Part shown: positions 7,405 through 15,058 of the stretch, in pieces
Position numbering within the stretch: position 1 is the stretch's first letter
Layout: every line of letters begins with the position of its first letter
Assembly (NCBI RefSeq): GCF_008001035.1
Contig: NZ_CP042856.1
Span: 62,001-126,000, forward strand
Source of the DNA: Salinibacterium sp. dk2585
GTDB lineage: Bacteria; Actinomycetota; Actinomycetes; Actinomycetales; Microbacteriaceae
Direction: 5' to 3'
Length of the DNA: 64,000 nt
Notes under the pieces: model-generated
Seen by the model: only the letters and a program-made list of their open reading frames with translations
Database searches by the model: none
What the model was told of the DNA's origin: nothing
Position numbers and translations under genes: made by a program

Positions 7405-8903
7405 GCATGCTGAACCTCCTCGCCGGCGGGATCACGCGGGGCGCGACATCCGCCCCGGGCTTCTCGAGCGCGACTGACGCCGAGGGCTTCGGCGCCGCCA
7501 TGCGCGGCGCGCTCGCCGACGTCGACCGTGAGTGGCCAAACTCTGGGCTTCCAGAGGCTCCGGATGGCCAGACTTTGGCCACTCACGAGGCCGTGGGTGA
7601 CGCCGTGGATGATTCTGGCGATCTTGGCGGCTCAGCGCTCGTGACCAGTGTTTCGCCTGGTGAGTTGCCCACCTTGGTGCCTTCTGCGATCGGTCAAGTG
7701 CAGGATGGCGCGACTGGCGCAGACACGGCCGGGACGCTCGCAGCGGGTGTCGCGGGCGAAAGTGCTGGCCTGAGTGGCGATGACGTGGACTCGGGCGCGG
7801 GAGCTGCGGGTGGCGTGCAAGCCGGTGGCGATCGTGCCGGCAGCGACGGCGGAGTGACCGGGGCCGCATTGCCCACCGCGCCGGGCCACGAACGGGGCAA
7901 TCTCGGTGCTGCTCGCAGTGAGGGCGCTGTCGCGGGCGGCGGCACCGGCGAGGACGAGGGTGCCGCTGGTGTTGCACCCGCCTCGACCTCGGCGTCCGCC
8001 GCAGTGGATGGCGGGCACTCCGCTGCTTCCACGATCGCCGGGGGTATGGCCGGCTCCGCCGCCGACACTTTCCCGGCGGAGACCGCGCGAGTCATCGGTT
8101 CTTCCGCCAGCTCGATCGGCCTGCGAGGTCTCGCGAAAGCGGGTGACATCGCAGCGGGCGATGTCTGGCAGTCCGTGCCCGCGGTACCCGTCCGGCACTC
8201 CGCGGCGTCAGTCGTAGCACCCGCTGCTGCGACAGACTCCACCACCCCTGCCGCCGCATCCGTCATCGCCGAGCCTGCACAAAACGGCCCTGAAGCCGCG
8301 AATACGGACGCTTTGCGCAGTCTCACGCGACTCGACGGGGCTGGAGCGGCCGTCGCGCCCGGCGCTGCGACATCCGTCAGCCAGTCGGGACCGGCGACGG
8401 CCCCGGCCCTCGCGCCCACGCCCGTGCCCCAGGACTTCTCAGCACAGCTCGCCAAGCCGATCGCCCACATCCGCAGTGCGGGCGCGGGCGAGCACGTCAT
8501 CACCGTCAACGTGACCCCCGAGAACCTCGGCCCCGTCACGGTGCGCGCCCACCTCGGCGCCGACGGGATGCGCATCGAACTGCTCGCACCGAGCGAGGCC
8601 GGGCGCGAAGCACTCAAGGCGATCCTCGGCGACCTGCGCCGCGACCTCGCCGGACTCGGCGTCGCAACCTCCTCGCTCAGCACCGGCGGGCAGTCGGCGC
8701 AGGCCGGCAACGCCACCCTGAACCTCGGCGACAGCCAGGGCCAGATGCAGGGCGGGCAGGCCCACGGCGGTCGCGACGGGCAGCCCGCCGCTGCGCGCAA
8801 CCCGGGCGCCGCCGCCGGCAACCACGGGGATGCTGTGGCGTCCGAGACAACCCACGACCGCGGCATCCGCGGTCTCGCCACCGGCATCGACGTGCTGGCC
8901 TGA
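7401..8903 (+). CDS. fliK: Flagellar hook-length control protein FliK
   Basis: FliK (500 residues) measures hook length and switches export specificity. The conserved C-terminal hook-length domain is at about residues 345-430, with ITVNVTPENLGPVTVRAHLG and DLRRDLAGLGV. The long Ala/Gly/Ser/Thr-rich middle is expected to be disordered. The middle carries two foreign-looking segments whose DNA is palindromic (7527-7587 and 8271-8324); both keep the frame open. Local residues such as REWPNSGLPEAPDGQTLATH are unlike the rest of the linker. The start at 7401 overlaps fliJ (ATGA). A further upstream ATG at 7371 would lie inside fliJ and is unlikely. Confidence 0.9.
   Translation: MSMLNLLAGGITRGATSAPGFSSATDAEGFGAAMRGALADVDREWPNSGLPEAPDGQTLATHEAVGDAVDDSGDLGGSALVTSVSPGELPTLVPSAIGQVQDGATGADTAGTLAAGVAGESAGLSGDDVDSGAGAAGGVQAGGDRAGSDGGVTGAALPTAPGHERGNLGAARSEGAVAGGGTGEDEGAAGVAPASTSASAAVDGGHSAASTIAGGMAGSAADTFPAETARVIGSSASSIGLRGLAKAGDIAAGDVWQSVPAVPVRHSAASVVAPAAATDSTTPAAASVIAEPAQNGPEAANTDALRSLTRLDGAGAAVAPGAATSVSQSGPATAPALAPTPVPQDFSAQLAKPIAHIRSAGAGEHVITVNVTPENLGPVTVRAHLGADGMRIELLAPSEAGREALKAILGDLRRDLAGLGVATSSLSTGGQSAQAGNATLNLGDSQGQMQGGQAHGGRDGQPAAARNPGAAAGNHGDAVASETTHDRGIRGLATGIDVLA
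7527..7587. repeat. Palindromic repeat (GTGAGTGGCCAAA family) inside fliK
   Basis: Perfect 14-base arms CGTGAGTGGCCAAA (7527-7540) and TTTGGCCACTCACG (7574-7587) flank a 33-base centre. The same arms occur at 25896-25957, outside a gene. The frame of fliK stays open through the element. Confidence 0.8.
8271..8324. repeat. Decayed palindromic repeat (GAGCCTGCACAAA family) inside fliK
   Basis: The left arm GAGCCTGCACAAAACGG and right arm GCTTTGCGCAGTCTC match the arms of the intact palindrome at 43662-43715 with several changes. It is a second palindrome-derived insert in the FliK linker. Confidence 0.55.
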
Positions 8904-8932
8904 GGCTCCGGACCCGAGAAAGAAGGAACAGT

Positions 8933-9355
8933 ATGGCAATCGAACCCGCCGCGGCCGTCACGGCGACGAGCATGTACACCGCCAACGCCGCCACGCGCGC
9001 GCCCAAGCAGACGATGGACAGCGAGGTGTTCCTCTCGCTCCTCGTCACGCAGTTGCGCAACCAGGACCCCAGCTCGCCCATGGACACCAACCAGATGATC
9101 AGCCAGACCACCCAGCTGGCATCCATGGAGCAGCTCACGACCCTCACGACCCTCAACGAGGAGAACTTCTCGCTGCAGATGCGCATCGCCGCGTCCGCCC
9201 TCGTCGGCAAGGAGGTCAGCTACGAGAAGGACGGCAAGACCGTCAAGGGCGTCGCCGACTCGGTCTCCTTCGTTCACTCCGTTCCCACCGTCTCGATCGG
9301 CGGGGTCGATGTCGACCTCGACGCAATCTCCGGCGTGACCACGCGCGCCGCCTGA
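8933..9355 (+). CDS. flgD: Flagellar hook assembly scaffold FlgD
   Basis: FlgD caps the growing hook and lets FlgE subunits assemble. This 140-residue form has only the conserved N-terminal region and a short C-terminal part, as in many Gram-positive bacteria. Diagnostic stretches are EVFLSLLVTQLRNQDPSSPM, then QTTQLASMEQL, and VGKEVSYEKDGKTVKGV. A good ribosome site (AGAAGGAA, 8933 minus about 7) sets the ATG. It lies 29 bases after fliK and 34 bases before flgE. Confidence 0.95.
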   Translation: MAIEPAAAVTATSMYTANAATRAPKQTMDSEVFLSLLVTQLRNQDPSSPMDTNQMISQTTQLASMEQLTTLTTLNEENFSLQMRIAASALVGKEVSYEKDGKTVKGVADSVSFVHSVPTVSIGGVDVDLDAISGVTTRAA

Positions 9356-9389
9356 ACATCACGAACCCACCACTGAAAGGTCAACCACC

Positions 9390-10571
9390 ATGCTTCGCTC
9401 GCTCTACTCCGGCATCTCGGGCCTCCGCTCGCACCAGACCATGCTCGACGTGACCGGCAACAACATCGCCAACGTCAACACGACCGCGTTCAAGTCGTCG
9501 GCAACCCAGTTCCAGGACACGCTCTCGCAGCTCACGCAGGGCGCCGCGGGCCCGCAGGCAGAGCAGGGCGGCACCAACCCGGCCCAGATCGGCCTCGGCG
9601 TGCGCGTCGCCGGAATCTCCACCAACTTCGCGCAGGGATCCGCACAGGCCACCGGCCGCTCGACCGACATGATGATCTCGGGCGACGGCTTCTTCGTGAC
9701 CCGCTCCGGCGGCGACACCCTCTACACGCGCGCCGGCAACTTCGACATCGACCCCCAGGGTCGCCTCGTCACGCCCGACGGCTCCATCGTGCAGGGCTGG
9801 ACGGCGCAGAACGGCGTCGTGCAGGACGGCGGCGCAATCGGCAACATCACGCTGCCCCTCGACAGCGTCTCGCCCGCCACCCGCACGAGCAGCGCAACCT
9901 TCGGCGGCAACCTGCCCTCCGAGGCCGAAGTAGACACGACGCTCGTGCGCGACACCCAGGTCTTCGACGCCAACGGCCAGGCGACCACCCTGACCTTCAC
10001 CTTCACGCGTACGGGCACCGGTTGGGATGTCTCCACCGACGGCGGCACCACGACGCTCAGCTCCCTCGCGTTCGCCGCCGACGGAACACTGACGAGCGGC
10101 GGCTCCTTCGCGGTCGGTACCGCACCCGACGACATCCAGGTGGACATGACGCAGCTGACCGGCTTCGCGGGCCTGACCACGGCATCCGTCACCAACCAGG
10201 ACGGACGCAAGGCAGGAACGCTGCAGTCGTTCACCCTCTCGGCCGACGGCACGCTCGTGGGCTCGTTCAGCAACGGTGCATCCGAGGCCATCGGCCGCAT
10301 CGCGCTCGCGAACTTCGCCAACCCGGGCGGCCTCGAGAAGGCCGGCAACTCGTCCTACCGCGCGACCTTCAACTCGGGCAACCCCGAGCTGGGCACCGCC
10401 GGCAACGGCGCGCTCGGCAAGCTCACGGCCGGCGCGCTCGAGATGTCGAACGTCGACCTCTCGCAGGAGTTCACGAACCTCATCGTCGCGCAGCGCGGAT
10501 TCCAGGCGAACGCCCGCATCATCACGACCTCCGACGAGGTGCTGCAGGAACTCACCAACCTCAAGCGCTGA
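9390..10571 (+). CDS. flgE: Flagellar hook protein FlgE
   Basis: FlgE (393 residues) forms the hook that joins rod and filament. The N-terminal signature is LYSGISGLRSHQTMLDVTGN followed by NIANVNTTAFKSS. The C-terminal signature is FTNLIVAQRGFQANARIITT. The middle contains the hook domains, with GDGFFVTRSGGDTLYTRAGN at about residues 95-115. The length is typical of a Gram-positive hook protein. The gene ends the flgB block; a nested palindrome and a new sigma-28-type promoter follow before flbD. Confidence 0.97.
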   Translation: MLRSLYSGISGLRSHQTMLDVTGNNIANVNTTAFKSSATQFQDTLSQLTQGAAGPQAEQGGTNPAQIGLGVRVAGISTNFAQGSAQATGRSTDMMISGDGFFVTRSGGDTLYTRAGNFDIDPQGRLVTPDGSIVQGWTAQNGVVQDGGAIGNITLPLDSVSPATRTSSATFGGNLPSEAEVDTTLVRDTQVFDANGQATTLTFTFTRTGTGWDVSTDGGTTTLSSLAFAADGTLTSGGSFAVGTAPDDIQVDMTQLTGFAGLTTASVTNQDGRKAGTLQSFTLSADGTLVGSFSNGASEAIGRIALANFANPGGLEKAGNSSYRATFNSGNPELGTAGNGALGKLTAGALEMSNVDLSQEFTNLIVAQRGFQANARIITTSDEVLQELTNLKR

Positions 10572-10606
10572 CCCCTCGTGGCGGCGGGCCTCGCATCCGC
10601 CGTCTT

Positions 10607-10690
10607 TCGGAAATTCAGGAGACTGTGCCGTTCCTCCCCAACGGGAGGGGCGGCACAGTTGCTTTGGGCGCGCGGTTCCTGAATTTCCGA
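10607..10690. repeat. Nested palindrome between flgE and flbD
   Basis: Outer arms TCGGAAATTCAGGA (10607-10620) and TCCTGAATTTCCGA (10677-10690) are perfect over 14 bases. Inside them lies a second hairpin, ACTGTGCCG...CGGCACAGT (10622-10659), with CCTCCC/GGGAGG pairing towards the loop. It may end transcription of the flgB block, but there is no T-run, and it resembles the other palindromic elements in the window. Confidence 0.75.
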
Positions 10691-10760
10691 CAGGGCCAAA
10701 CACGGATGCCCCCGTGCGGGACTGCGCGCCGCATCCGCGCCGGCACAGGACGATCCGCAC

Positions 10761-10788
10761 CTAACGGATGCGCGGCCCCGGCCGACAG
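10761..10788 (+). promoter_or_regulatory. Sigma-28-type promoter for flbD-motA-motB
   Basis: TAACGGAT (10762-10769), 11 bases, GCCGACAG (10781-10788), about 55 bases before the flbD start. The layout is identical to the sites at 1225 and 12865; the -10 box differs by one base (C for T). Confidence 0.7.
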
Positions 10789-10843
10789 TGTCCTGTGCAT
10801 GCCCAGGATGGGCAGCTGAGTACGAGACCTATGGATGGGCCCG

Positions 10844-11134
10844 ATGATTGTCGTCACGCGTTTGAACGATCGCCAATTCGCGATCAACCCTGATCTCATC
10901 GAGCGCATCCACGCGAGCCCCGATACGACCCTCGTCATGGTCGACGGCGCCAAGTACATCGTCACCGAGTCGATGACCGAGGTCATCGAGCGCATCGCCC
11001 TCTACCGGGCCCGCGTCATCGGCCTCGCCCACTCGAGCTCGGCAGACCGCTCGTCCGCTCCTCACCTCGGCATCGTGACGGATGCCGGCGACGACGAGAC
11101 CGTCGCGCACATCTCCGGCCCGAGGAAGATCTGA
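10844..11134 (+). CDS. flbD: FlbD/SwrD-family flagellar protein
   Basis: This small protein (96 residues from ATG 10844; 99 from ATG 10835) belongs to the FlbD/SwrD family, which in Bacillus supports stator function and torque. The family core is evident: MIVVTRLNDRQFAINPDLIE, then TTLVMVDGAKYIV and a final helix VIERIALYRARVIGL. I prefer 10844 because family members begin MIxVTRLN. The C-terminal 30 residues are extra and hydrophilic. It overlaps motA by one base and is first in the stator transcription unit, which fits a role with MotAB. Confidence 0.85.
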   Translation: MIVVTRLNDRQFAINPDLIERIHASPDTTLVMVDGAKYIVTESMTEVIERIALYRARVIGLAHSSSADRSSAPHLGIVTDAGDDETVAHISGPRKI

Positions 11135-11976
11135 TGGATCTCGCAACCATCATCGGAATCGGACTCGCGTTCGGGTCACTGTATGCCATGATCACGCTCG
11201 AGGGCGCCCACGTGAGCTCCCTCCTGCTGCCGGCGCCCATGATCCTCGTGTTCTTCGCGACGATCGCGATCGGCGTCGCCGGTGGCACGATCAAGGATGC
11301 GATCAACTCCTTCAAGGAGGTGCCCGCAGCGTTCAAGGGCGGCGCAACCTTCAAGCCGCAGGAGGTCATCGACCAGGTCGTCGGCCTCGCGGAGAAGGCC
11401 CGCAGCGAGGGCCTCCTCGCCCTCGAGCAGGAGGCCGAGCAGATCAAGGACCCGTTCCTGAAGGGTGCCCTGCAGAACATTGCCGACGGAACGGACGGCG
11501 AGGAACTGCGCATCATGCTCGAGGACGAGATGGAGTCCCGCGCGAGCACCCGTCGCACGGCGGCCAAGTTCTTCGGCGCCCTCGGCGGCTACGCCCCAAC
11601 GGTCGGCATCATCGGAACCGTCGTCTCGCTGACCCACGTGCTCGAGAACCTCTCGCAGCCCGACGAGCTCGGCCACATGATCGCGGCGGCCTTCGTGGCC
11701 ACCCTCTGGGGCCTGCTGTCGGCGAACTTCATCTGGCTGCCGATCGGCACCCGCATCCGTCGCCTCAACGAGATCGACCAGGAGCGCATGACGCTGCTGA
11801 TGGAGGGGGTGCTGGCCGTGCAGGCGGGCAGCCAGCCGCGACTGCTGGGCGAGCGGCTCAAGGCCATGGTGCCGGCGGATTCGCTCAGGGGCGCGAAGTC
11901 GAAGGATGCCAAGGGTGACGCGGGCAAGAAGGCGAAGTCGCCCAAGACTGCGAAGGCCGACAAGGCCGCCGCATGA
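11134..11976 (+). CDS. motA: Flagellar stator protein MotA
   Basis: MotA (280 residues) forms with MotB the ion channel that drives rotation. It has four membrane helices: about residues 2-22, 28-50, 152-175 and 185-205. The cytoplasmic loop between helices 2 and 3 bears the charged residues that act on FliG. The conserved prolines near the channel are seen in GGYAPTVGIIGTV and NFIWLPIGTRI. The C-terminal tail of about 35 residues is Lys/Ala-rich and would be cytoplasmic. The start overlaps flbD by one base and the stop overlaps motB (ATGA). Confidence 0.95.
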   Translation: MDLATIIGIGLAFGSLYAMITLEGAHVSSLLLPAPMILVFFATIAIGVAGGTIKDAINSFKEVPAAFKGGATFKPQEVIDQVVGLAEKARSEGLLALEQEAEQIKDPFLKGALQNIADGTDGEELRIMLEDEMESRASTRRTAAKFFGALGGYAPTVGIIGTVVSLTHVLENLSQPDELGHMIAAAFVATLWGLLSANFIWLPIGTRIRRLNEIDQERMTLLMEGVLAVQAGSQPRLLGERLKAMVPADSLRGAKSKDAKGDAGKKAKSPKTAKADKAAA

Positions 11977-12776
11977 GCATGCCGCGCCGCCGCAAGAAGC
12001 ACGTCGAGGCTGAGCATGAGGGCCCCGACGAGCGCTGGATGGCGTCGTACATGGACATGGTCACGGTGCTCATGTGCCTCTTCATCGTGCTCTTCGCGAT
12101 GTCGGCGGTCGACCAGGAGAAGTTCAACGCCCTCAAGAACTCGCTCGCGACGGGCTTCGGCCAGGAGGAGACCGAAGACACGGATGTCTCGACCGGCGTC
12201 GTCGTGCCCGCCGAACTCGTCTCGGAGGAGGGTGAGGGCTTCACCGACATCCAGTTGGCACTCGAGGAGGTCGAGGAGCTGGAGGAGTTGCGCGCGCAGA
12301 TCCACAGCAACCTTCAGGCGAGCGGCCTCCAGGACACGGTCTCGTTCACGATCGACGAGCGCGGCCTGACGGTGCGCCTGGTCGGTTCCGAGACTTTCTT
12401 CGACACCAACCGCACCGAGCTCGCCCCCACGGCGGTCGGCGTGCTCAACGCGACCGGCCCTGCCATCGCGAAGAGCCGCTACAGCGTCTCCGTTGAGGGA
12501 CACGCGGATGCCCGGCCCTCCGTCGCACCCTTCCCCACCAACTGGGAGCTCGCCTCGGGCCGGGCCACGACGGTGCTGCGGTACCTCGTCGAGGCGACGG
12601 GCGTTCCGGCGCAGCGCATCGGGGCGGTCGGTTTCGGCGCGGCGCGGCCGCTCGTGCCCGAGACGTCACCCGAGGGGCAGGCGACGAACCGCCGGGTCGA
12701 CATCGTCGTGCTCTCGGCGCTGCCGGAGGCGGTGCGCTCGCTCATTCCGTCCATCGTCGCGGAGGGCGCCGGATGA
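11973..12776 (+). CDS. motB: Flagellar stator protein MotB
   Basis: MotB (267 residues) anchors the stator to peptidoglycan and carries the proton-binding aspartate. The single membrane helix (about 26-48) contains that residue as D28 in ASYMDMVTVLMCLFIVLF. The C-terminal OmpA-like domain has SVEGHADARPS, then NWELASGRATTVLRYLVEAT and TNRRVDIVVL, the peptidoglycan-binding pattern. The acidic linker after the helix is typical of the plug and gating region. No sodium-type signature is evident, so a proton motor is likely. The gap to fliM (124 bases) has no fliL. Confidence 0.95.
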   Translation: MSMPRRRKKHVEAEHEGPDERWMASYMDMVTVLMCLFIVLFAMSAVDQEKFNALKNSLATGFGQEETEDTDVSTGVVVPAELVSEEGEGFTDIQLALEEVEELEELRAQIHSNLQASGLQDTVSFTIDERGLTVRLVGSETFFDTNRTELAPTAVGVLNATGPAIAKSRYSVSVEGHADARPSVAPFPTNWELASGRATTVLRYLVEATGVPAQRIGAVGFGAARPLVPETSPEGQATNRRVDIVVLSALPEAVRSLIPSIVAEGAG

Positions 12777-12792
12777 CACGCTAGGCCGGGCC

Positions 12793-12854
12793 CGCGCACT
12801 CTTGTGCGTCGCGCGTAGGAAAAGGAGTGCGCGTCGCACACAATCGTGCGCGCG
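12793..12854. repeat. Palindromic element between motB and fliM
   Basis: Arms CGCGCACTC (12793-12801) and GAGTGCGCG (12825-12833) pair. A longer imperfect pairing extends from 12796 to 12853 (GCGCACTCTTGTGCG against the complement of 12828-12853). The TCTTGTGCGT core is shared with the palindrome at 40235-40292. Confidence 0.65.
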
Positions 12855-12864
12855 CTGAGGGCTG

Positions 12865-12892
12865 CTAACCGTTCCATGCTGCCTGCCGATAG
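12865..12892 (+). promoter_or_regulatory. Sigma-28-type promoter for the fliM-flhA block
   Basis: TAACCGTT (12866-12873), 11 bases, GCCGATAG (12885-12892). The -10 box ends only 8 bases before GTG 12901, so transcription should start at or next to the fliM start codon. Confidence 0.75.
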
Positions 12893-12900
12893 TGCTCGTT

Positions 12901-13797
12901 GTGACGGTCCAGAAACACGATGGCGCGAGCGTATCCTCGCGCACCCAGGGCGCGGTCGAGGTCTACGACTTCCGCCGCCCCACGACGCTCGTGCGCGAAC
13001 ACTCGCGCGTGCTGGAGCTCGCCTTCGAGACCTTCGCCCGCCAGTGGGGCACGCAACTCACCGCGAAGGTGCGCGTCTTCTCGCAGGTCACCTGCACGCA
13101 GGTGCTCATGTTCACCTACGACGAGTACGCGGCGTCCCTGCCGTCGACGACGGCCATGGTGCTCGTGACGGTCGAGGGCATGACGCCTCGCGCGGTCATC
13201 CAGTACCCGACATCCGCTGCCCTCACCTGGGTGAGCTGCATGCTGGGCGGTCGCGGCACGGTCGTGACCGAGGAGCGCCAGTTCACCCAGATCGAGCGTG
13301 AGCTGGTCGGCCGCCTCATGGATGACGCGCTCGAGGACCTTCGCTACTCGCTCGGTTCGCTGCTCGTACGCCGCATCGCGGTCGGCGGCTTCCAGTACAA
13401 CTCGCAGTTCGCGCAGGCCGCCGCGACGACGGACCTCATGATCGTCGCGAACTTCACGATCAAGGTCGGCGAGTCGGTCTCTGCCGCGACGGTCGCGATC
13501 CCGGCCGAGGTGCTGCTGCCGCAGCTCGGCGAGGCCAACCCCACGGGCTCGGTCGAGGATGCGCCGCGCATCATGCGCGAGCAGGTCGTCTCGACCCCCG
13601 TGTCGGTCTCGCTCCGCCTCGAGCCGGCCATGGTGCGGCCGTCGGCCGTGCTCAACCTCGCGGTGGGAGACATCCTGCCGATTCCGCATCCCAAGCATCG
13701 CCCGCTCGAGGTCGCCGTCGAGGGCACCCCGCTCGCGCGCGCGGCCGTCGGGGCCAACGGTTCACGCCTCGCGTGTGTCGTCGTCGGCACCGACTGA
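12901..13797 (+). CDS. fliM: Flagellar motor switch protein FliM
   Basis: FliM (298 residues from GTG 12901) links FliG to the FliN ring. The middle CheC-like domain begins EVYDFRRPTTLVREHSRVLE, with LGGRGTVVTEERQFTQIERE further on. The C-terminal SpoA domain carries LNLAVGDILPIPHPKHRPLE. The N-terminal LSQxEIDxLL peptide that binds CheY-P in other bacteria is absent; the protein starts TVQKHDGASVSSRTQGAVEV. I choose 12901 because GTG 12892 overlaps the promoter's -10 box. On that reading the mRNA would be leaderless. Confidence 0.93.
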   Translation: MTVQKHDGASVSSRTQGAVEVYDFRRPTTLVREHSRVLELAFETFARQWGTQLTAKVRVFSQVTCTQVLMFTYDEYAASLPSTTAMVLVTVEGMTPRAVIQYPTSAALTWVSCMLGGRGTVVTEERQFTQIERELVGRLMDDALEDLRYSLGSLLVRRIAVGGFQYNSQFAQAAATTDLMIVANFTIKVGESVSAATVAIPAEVLLPQLGEANPTGSVEDAPRIMREQVVSTPVSVSLRLEPAMVRPSAVLNLAVGDILPIPHPKHRPLEVAVEGTPLARAAVGANGSRLACVVVGTD

Positions 13798-13845
13798 GCC
13801 GCCCACCCTTTCGACTTCTTCACCACCACCGCCGGAGAGAACATC

Positions 13846-14553
13846 ATGGCCACCACGACACCCACCCTCCAGTCCGCCGCAGCCGACGCACTCGTGCAGC
13901 ACCTGCCGACGACCGGCATCCTCGTTCCGTCGATGCTGCCGAGCGGCGTCTCCGCTGCATCACGCGCATCGTCGGCGTTGATGGCGTCGTTCGTCGGCGA
14001 GCACGCGGCCGACCTTGCCCTCGTGCTGCTCGACGCGCAGTCCCTCCAGGAGGCTGCCGGGAGTGACACGGTCGTCTCGAGCGGCGACGTCGTGCGTCCC
14101 GCGCTCGACGCCGCCGCCGAGGTGCTCGGCAGCGGCGTGCTCGGCGACGTGTCGGAGTCGGATGCCTCTGCCCTCTTCTCCGACCGCACCAGCACGGTCT
14201 TCGAGCTCACCGCCGACGGTGTCGCGGTCGGATGGTTCGCGATCCGCATCCGCGAGGGCGGGGCGGTAGTTGGCGCGACCCGCAAGTCCAGCGAGGAGGT
14301 CGTCGGAAAGCTCGGGCGCATCAACAACGTCGAGATGGCGCTCACGGTCGAGATCGGCCGCACGCGCATGTCGGTGCGCGACGTGCTGGGCCTCGAGCCC
14401 GGCGCCGTCATCGAGCTCGACCGTTCCGCCGGCGCTCCCGCCGACATCCTGCTCAACGGCCGCCTGATCGCGCACGGCGAGATCGTCGTGATCGACCAGG
14501 ACTACGCCGTGCGCATCACCACGATCCTCGACGTCGCCGACGGCCTCAGCTGA
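13846..14553 (+). CDS. fliN: Flagellar motor switch protein FliN, with N-terminal extension
   Basis: The last 80 residues form a FliN/SpoA domain (VEMALTVEIGRTRMSVRDVL, then GAVIELDRSAGAPADILLNG and GEIVVIDQDYAVRITTI), the cytoplasmic ring subunit that also binds FliH. The protein has 235 residues, far longer than a minimal FliN (about 100-140). The first 150 residues resemble a CheC-like, FliY-type extension by position and size, but no CheC phosphatase motif (E..N) is obvious. A GGAGAG site precedes the ATG. It follows fliM by 48 bases and is one base from fliO. Confidence 0.92.
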   Translation: MATTTPTLQSAAADALVQHLPTTGILVPSMLPSGVSAASRASSALMASFVGEHAADLALVLLDAQSLQEAAGSDTVVSSGDVVRPALDAAAEVLGSGVLGDVSESDASALFSDRTSTVFELTADGVAVGWFAIRIREGGAVVGATRKSSEEVVGKLGRINNVEMALTVEIGRTRMSVRDVLGLEPGAVIELDRSAGAPADILLNGRLIAHGEIVVIDQDYAVRITTILDVADGLS

Positions 14554-14554
14554 C

Positions 14555-15058
14555 ATGGATGCCCTCATGATCGGGCTCCGAGTGCTCGTGAGCCTGGGTG
14601 CCGTGCTCGCGCTGCTGTGGTGGCTGCACCGTCGGCTCACCGCGGGCCCGCGGGCCCGCGCCGCGTCGCCCGTCTCGGTCGTCGCCAAGCAGGGCATCGG
14701 GGCGAAGGCATCCATCGTCGTCATCGACGTCGAGGGCAGCAGGCTCGTGCTCGGGGTGACCGAGCAGTCGGTCAGCGTGCTGCAGTCAGGTGAGACGCCC
14801 GCGCCAGCCGAGGAATTCGCCAAGTCGATGGATGCCGCGACCTCGGGCGGCCCCGCGCCGATCGAGCTCTTCGGGCGGCCGACGTTCGGGTCTGCACTGG
14901 CCGAGACATTCACGCCAGCTCAGTTTGCCCGTCGGGCGGGGTTCGGTTTCTTCAACCCGACTTCGCAGGCTCAGTCGGCGCTGGGGTCGCGCGATCGCTG
15001 GCGCGATCGCCTTAGCTCCACCGCGCAGGCCGCGACGACCCTCAGGCGAGCACGGTGA
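14555..15058 (+). CDS. fliO: Flagellar biosynthesis protein FliO
   Basis: FliO (167 residues) is a membrane protein that stabilises FliP during assembly of the export gate. It has one N-terminal membrane helix (about 7-25, LRVLVSLGAVLALLWWLHRR) followed by a small beta domain with VVAKQGIGAKASIVVIDVEG and LVLGVTEQSVSVL, which is typical. The C-terminal 80 residues are low-complexity. The gene lies between fliN and fliP, its usual place. The stop is shared with the fliP GTG (GTGA). Confidence 0.88.
   Translation: MDALMIGLRVLVSLGAVLALLWWLHRRLTAGPRARAASPVSVVAKQGIGAKASIVVIDVEGSRLVLGVTEQSVSVLQSGETPAPAEEFAKSMDAATSGGPAPIELFGRPTFGSALAETFTPAQFARRAGFGFFNPTSQAQSALGSRDRWRDRLSSTAQAATTLRRAR

Noticed and set aside
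14989-15012. GCGATCGC-rich palindrome at the end of fliO as a regulatory site
   Set aside because: It lies inside coding sequence with normal residues, and no second copy or associated start was seen.
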